This document shows, one piece after another, positions 59,037 through 64,000 of a stretch of DNA of 64,000 nucleotides (its first letter is position 1; each line of letters opens with the position of its first letter). The position numbers were made by a program, and so were the translations under genes. This DNA is from Tenodera sinensis (taxonomy: Eukaryota; Arthropoda; Insecta; Mantodea; Mantidae), in the NCBI GenBank assembly GCA_030765045.1, contig CM060968.1, forward strand, positions 112,123,404 to 112,187,403, in the 5' to 3' direction. The notes below the pieces were generated by a model. The model saw only the letters and a program-made list of their open reading frames with translations. It had not been told where the DNA came from and did no database searches.

Positions 59037-62000
59037 GTCTCTATTGAGGCTCAGAGTCGCTTTGAGACAAGTGTTTTAAGAATCAGAGAATGTCATAAAT
59101 GAGAGTGAAATTGCTTCAAACAAGCAAATTATCGCGAAACAACACCTGTTCGAATCCAACAAAAACTGTGCCCTGCCGTCTCTACTGAGCCTCAGAGACG
59201 CTTTGAGACAAGTGTTACAAAAATCAGAGATTGTCAAAAATTAGAGTGAAATTGCTTCAAACAAGCGAATTATCGCGAAACAACACCTTCTCGAATCCGA
59301 AAAAACTATATCCTGCCGACTCTATTTAGCCTCAGAGACGGTTTCAAACAATTGTTACATAAATCAGACAATGTCAAAAATTAGAGTGAAATCGCTTCAA
59401 ACAAGCGAATTATCGCGAAACAACACCTGCTCGAATCCAACAAAAACTGCGTCCTGGCGTCTCTACTGAGTCTCAGAGACGCTTTGAGACAAGCGTTACA
59501 AAAATCAGAGAATGTCAAAAATTAGAGTGAAATTGCTTCAAACAAGCGAATCATCGCGAAACAACACCTGCTCGAATCCAACAAAAACTGTGCCCTGCCG
59601 TCTCTACTGAGCCTAAGAAACGCTTTGAGACAAGTGTTACAAAAATCAGAGAATGTCAAAAATTAGAGTGAAATTGCTTCAAACAAGCGAATTATCGCGA
59701 AACAACACCTTCTCGAATCCGACAAAAACTATGCCCTGCCGACTCTATTTAGCCTCAGAGACGGTTTCAAACAATTGTTACAAAAATCAGAGAATGTGAA
59801 AAATTAGAGTGAAATTGCTTAAAACAAGCGAATTATCGCGAAACAACACCTGCTCGAATCCAACAAAAACTGTGCCCTGCTGTCTCTACTGAGCCTCAGA
59901 GACGCTTTGAGACAAGTGTTACAAAAATCAAAGAATGTCGTAAATTAGAGTGAAATTGCTTCAAACAAGCGAATTATCGCGAAACAACACCTGCTCGAAT
60001 CCAACAAAAACTGTGCCCTGCCGTCTCTACTGAGCCTCAGAGACGCTTTGAGACAAGTGTTACAAAAATCAGAGAATGTGAGAAATTAGATTGAAATTGA
60101 TTCAAACAAGCGAATTATCGCGAAACAACACCTGCTCGAATCCGACAAAAACTGTGCCCTGCCGCATTTATTTAGCCTCAGAGACAGTTTGAAACAATTG
60201 TTACAGAAATCAGACAATGTCAAAAATTAGAGGGAAATTGCTTCAAACAAGCGAATTATCGCGAAACAACACCTGCTCGAATCCGACAAAAACTGTGCGC
60301 TGCCGCATTTATTTAGCCTCAGAGACGGTTTGAAACAATTGTTACAGAAATCAGACAATGTCAAAAATTAGAGTGAAATTGCTTCAAACAAGCGAATTAT
60401 CGCGAAACAACACCTACTCGAATCCAACAAAAACTGCGCACTGCCGTCTTTACTGAGCCTCAGAGACGCTTTGAGACAAGTGATACAAAAATCGGAGAAT
60501 GTCGTAAATTAGAGTGAAATTGCTTCAAACAAGCGAATTATCGCGAAACAACACCTGCTCGAATCCGACAAAACTATGCCCTGCCGACTCTATCCTCAGA
60601 CACGGTTTGAAACAATTGTGACAAAAATCAGAGAATGTGAAAAATTAGAGTGAAATTGCTTCAAACAAGCGAATTATCGCGAAACAACACCTGCCTGAAT
60701 CCAACAAAAACTGTGCCCTGCTATCTCTACCGAGCCTCAGAGACGCTTTGAGACAAGTGTTACAAAAATCAGAGAATGTCATAAATTAGGGTGAAATTGC
60801 TTCTACAAGCGAATTATCGCGAAACAGCACCTGCTCGAATCCAACAATAACTGTGCCCTGCCGTCTCTATTGAGGCTCAGAGTCGCTTTGAGACAAGTGT
60901 TTTAAGAATCAGAGAATGTCATAAATGAGAGTGAAATTGCTTCAAACAAGCGAATTATCGCGAAACAACACCTGCTCGAATCCAACAAAAACTGTGCCCT
61001 GCCGTCTCTACTGAGCCTCAGAGACGCTTTGAGACAAGTGTTACAAAAATCAGAGAATGTCAAAAATTAGAGTGAAATTGCTTCAAACAAGCGAATTATC
61101 GCGAAACAACACCTTCTCGAATCCGACAAAAACTATATCCTGCCGACTCTATTTAGCCTCAGAGACGGTTTCAAACAATTGTTACAGAAATCAGACAATG
61201 TCAAAAATTAGAGTGAAATTGCTTCAAACAAGCGAATTATCGCGAAACAACACCTCGAATCCGACAAAAACTATATCCTGCCGACTCTATTTAGCCTCAG
61301 AGACGGTTTCAAACAATTGTTACAGAAATCAGACAATGTCAAAAATTAGAGTGAAATTGCTTCAAACAAGCGAATTATCGCGAAACAACACCTGCTCGCA
61401 TCCAACAAAACCTGCGTCCTGGCGTCTCTACTGAGTCTCAGAGACGCTTTGAGACAAGCGTTACAAAAATCAGAGAATGTCAAAAATTAGAGTGAAATTG
61501 CTTCAAACAAGCGAATTATCGCGAAACAACACCTGCTCGAATCCAACAAAAACTGTGCCCTGCCGTCTCTACTGAGCCTCAGAAACGCTTTGAGACAAGT
61601 GTAACAAAAATCAGAGAATGTCAAAAATTAGAGTGAAATTGCTTCAAACAAGCGAATTATCGCGAAACAACACCTTCTCGAATCCGACAAAAACTATGCC
61701 CTGCCGACTCTATTTAGCCTCAGAGACGGTTTCAAACAATTGTTACAAAAATCAGAGAATGTGAAAAATTAGAGTGAAATTGCTTAAAACAAGCGAATTA
61801 TCGCGAAACAACACCTGCTCGAATCCAACAAAAACTGTGCCCTGCTGTCTCTACTGAGCCTCAGAGACGCTTTGAGACAAGTGTTACAAAAATCAAAGAA
61901 TGTCGTAAATTAGAGTGAAATTGCTTCAAACAAGCGAATTATCGCGAAACAACACCTGCTCGAATCCAACAAAAACTGTGCCCTGCCGTCTCTACTGAGC

Positions 62001-64000
62001 CTCAGAGACGCTTTGAGACAAGTGTTACAAAAATCAGAGAATGTGAGAAATTAGATTGAAATTGATTCAAACAAGCGAATTATCGCGAAACAACACCTGC
62101 TCGAATCCGACAAAAACTGTGCCCTGCCGCATTTATTTAGCCTCAGAGACAGTTTGAAACAATTGTTACAGAAATCAGACAATGTCAAAAATTAGAGGGA
62201 AATTGCTTCAAACAAGCGAATTATCGCGAAACAACACCTGCTCGAATCCGACAAAAACTGTGCGCTGCCGCATTTATTTAGCCTCAGAGACGGTTTGAAA
62301 CAATTGTTACAGAAATCAGACAATGTCAAAAATTAGAGTGAAATTGCTTCAAACAAGCGAATTATCGCGAAACAACACCTACTCGAATCCAACAAAAACT
62401 GCGCACTGCCGTCTTTACTGAGCCTCAGAGACGCTTTGAGACAAGTGATACAAAAATCGGAGAATGTCGTAAATTAGAGTGAAATTGCTTCAAACAAGCG
62501 AATTATCGCGAAACAACACCTGCTCGAATCCGACAAAACTATGCCCTGCGGACTCTATCCTCAGACACGGTTTGAAACAATTGTGACAAAAATCAGAGAA
62601 TGTGAAAAATTAGAGTGAAATTGCTTCAAACAAGCGAATTATCGCGAAACAACACCTGCCTGAATCCAACAAAAACTGTGCCCTGCTATCTCTACCGAGC
62701 CTCAGAGACGCTTTGAGACAAGTGTTTCAAAAATCAGAGAATGTCATAAATGAGAGTGAAATTGCTTCAAACAAGCGAATTATCGCGAAACAACACCTGC
62801 TCGAATCCAACAAAAACTGTGCCCTGCCGTCTCTACTGAGCCTCAGAGACGCTTTGAGACAAGTGTTACAAAAATCAGAGAATGTCAAAAATTAGAGTGA
62901 AATTGCTTCAAACAAGCGAATTATCGCGAAACAACACCTTCTCGAATCCGACAAAAACTATATCCTGCCGACTCTATTTAGCCTCAGAGACGGTTTCAAA
63001 CAATTGTTACAGAAATCAGACAATGTCAAAAATTAGAGTGAAATTGCTTCAAACAAGCGAATTATCGCGAAACAACACCTGCTCGCATCCAACAAAACCT
63101 GCGTCCTGGCGTCTCTACTGAGTCTCAGAGACGCTTTGAGACAAGCGTTACAAAAATCAGAGAATGTCAAAAATTAGAGTGAAATTGCTTCAAACAAGCG
63201 AATTATCGCGAAACAACACCTGCTCGAATCCAACAAAAACTGTGCCCTGCCGTCTCTACTGAGCCTCAGAAACGCTTTGAGACAAGTGTTACAAAAATCA
63301 GAGAATGTCAAAAATTAGAGTGAAATTGCTTCAAACAAGCGAATTATCGCGAAACAACACCTTCTCGAATCCGACAAAAACTATGCCCTGCCGACTCTAT
63401 TTAGCCTCAGAGACGGTTTCAAACAATTGTTACAAAAATCAGAGAATGTGAAAAATTAGAGTGAAATTGCTTCAAACAAGCGAATTATCGCGAAACAACA
63501 CCTGCTCGAATCCAACAAAAACTGTGCCCTGCCGTCTCTACTGAGCCTCAGAGACGCTTTGAGACAAGCGTTACAAAAATCAGAGAATGTGAGACATTAG
63601 ATTGAAATTGATTCAAACAAGCGAATTATCGCGAAACAACACCTGCTCGAACCCGACAAAAACTGTGCCCTGCCGCATTTATTTAGCCTCAGAGACAGTT
63701 TGAAACAATTGTTACAAAAATCAGAGAATGTGAAAAATTAGAGTGAAATTGCTTCAAACAAGCGAATTATGGCGAAACAACACCTGCCTGAATCCAACAA
63801 AAACTGTGCCCTGATATCTCTACCGAGTCTCAGAGACGCTTTGAGACAAGTGTTACAAAAATCAGAGAATGTCATAAATTAGGGTGAAATTGCTTCTACA
63901 AGCGAATTATCGCGAAACAACACCTGCTCGAATCCAACAATAACTGTGCCCTGCCGTCTCTATTGAGGCTCAGATTCGCTTTGAGACAAGTGTTTTAAGA
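59031..64000. repeat. Satellite DNA array, ~141 bp monomer (right block)
   Basis: The same satellite in the same orientation as on the left, about 35 monomers up to the window edge. It contains its own higher-order duplication: matching variants lie 1825 bp apart (CTCGCATCC near 61395 and 63083 is displaced by a monomer loss; CAATGTCAAAAATT blocks near 61057 and 62882). A short monomer with CACCTCGAATCC sits at ~61250. No gene is supported. Confidence 0.95.

Overview
The window is eukaryotic genomic DNA, most likely from an invertebrate and perhaps an arthropod. The support is a large satellite array, spliced genes with GTAAGT-type donors, AATAAA poly(A) signals, and TATA boxes followed 26-34 nt downstream by TTAGT/TCAGT initiator-like motifs. 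The species cannot be named from the sequence. There are no bacterial genes, rRNAs, tRNAs or CRISPR arrays.

Layout. Positions 1-42038 and 59031-64000 are one tandem satellite with a ~141 bp monomer, organised in higher-order blocks with near-identical copies 3375, 16579, 1965, 1546 and 1825 bp apart. It is interrupted by a single 16,992 bp mobile element at 42039-59030. This is a Polinton/Maverick: it has ~890 bp terminal inverted repeats beginning 5'-AGTAGCAGTA, a 6 bp target duplication (CCTGCC), and the full Polinton gene set. The flanks rejoin into a normal monomer once one CCTGCC is removed, so the insertion is clean.

Inside the element, from the left: a four-exon + strand gene with a duplicated Cys module and two DEVD motifs; a 113-aa orphan; and a minus-strand virion gene chain transcribed leftward from 48333 (PLA2-domain protein, adenain-like protease, penton-like protein, a 50-aa basic ORF, double jelly-roll major capsid protein). 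A divergent promoter region (48334-48507) separates that chain from + strand genes: packaging ATPase, a fibre-like coiled-coil protein, a DUF8207-like protein broken by one in-frame TAA, and a DDE integrase with a C-terminal chromodomain. The right arm holds the minus-strand protein-primed DNA polymerase B. It appears to have a TATA/Inr promoter, a leader exon and two introns, one of which contains a ~0.8 kb triplet microsatellite. Its reading frame is broken by one base in a T9 run just before motif C.

How the genes fit together. Polymerase B and integrase would copy and insert the element. ATPase, protease, capsid proteins, PLA2 protein and fibre form a complete virion-morphogenesis set, so this looks like a recently active endogenous virus-like element with only two obvious lesions. 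The most interesting feature is the compact translation logic of the minus-strand chain: a canonical -1 slippery heptamer (A_AAA_AAC) where the PLA2 ORF overlaps an ATG-less protease N-terminus, then ATGA, a 17 nt overlap, and TAATG junctions joining successive cistrons.
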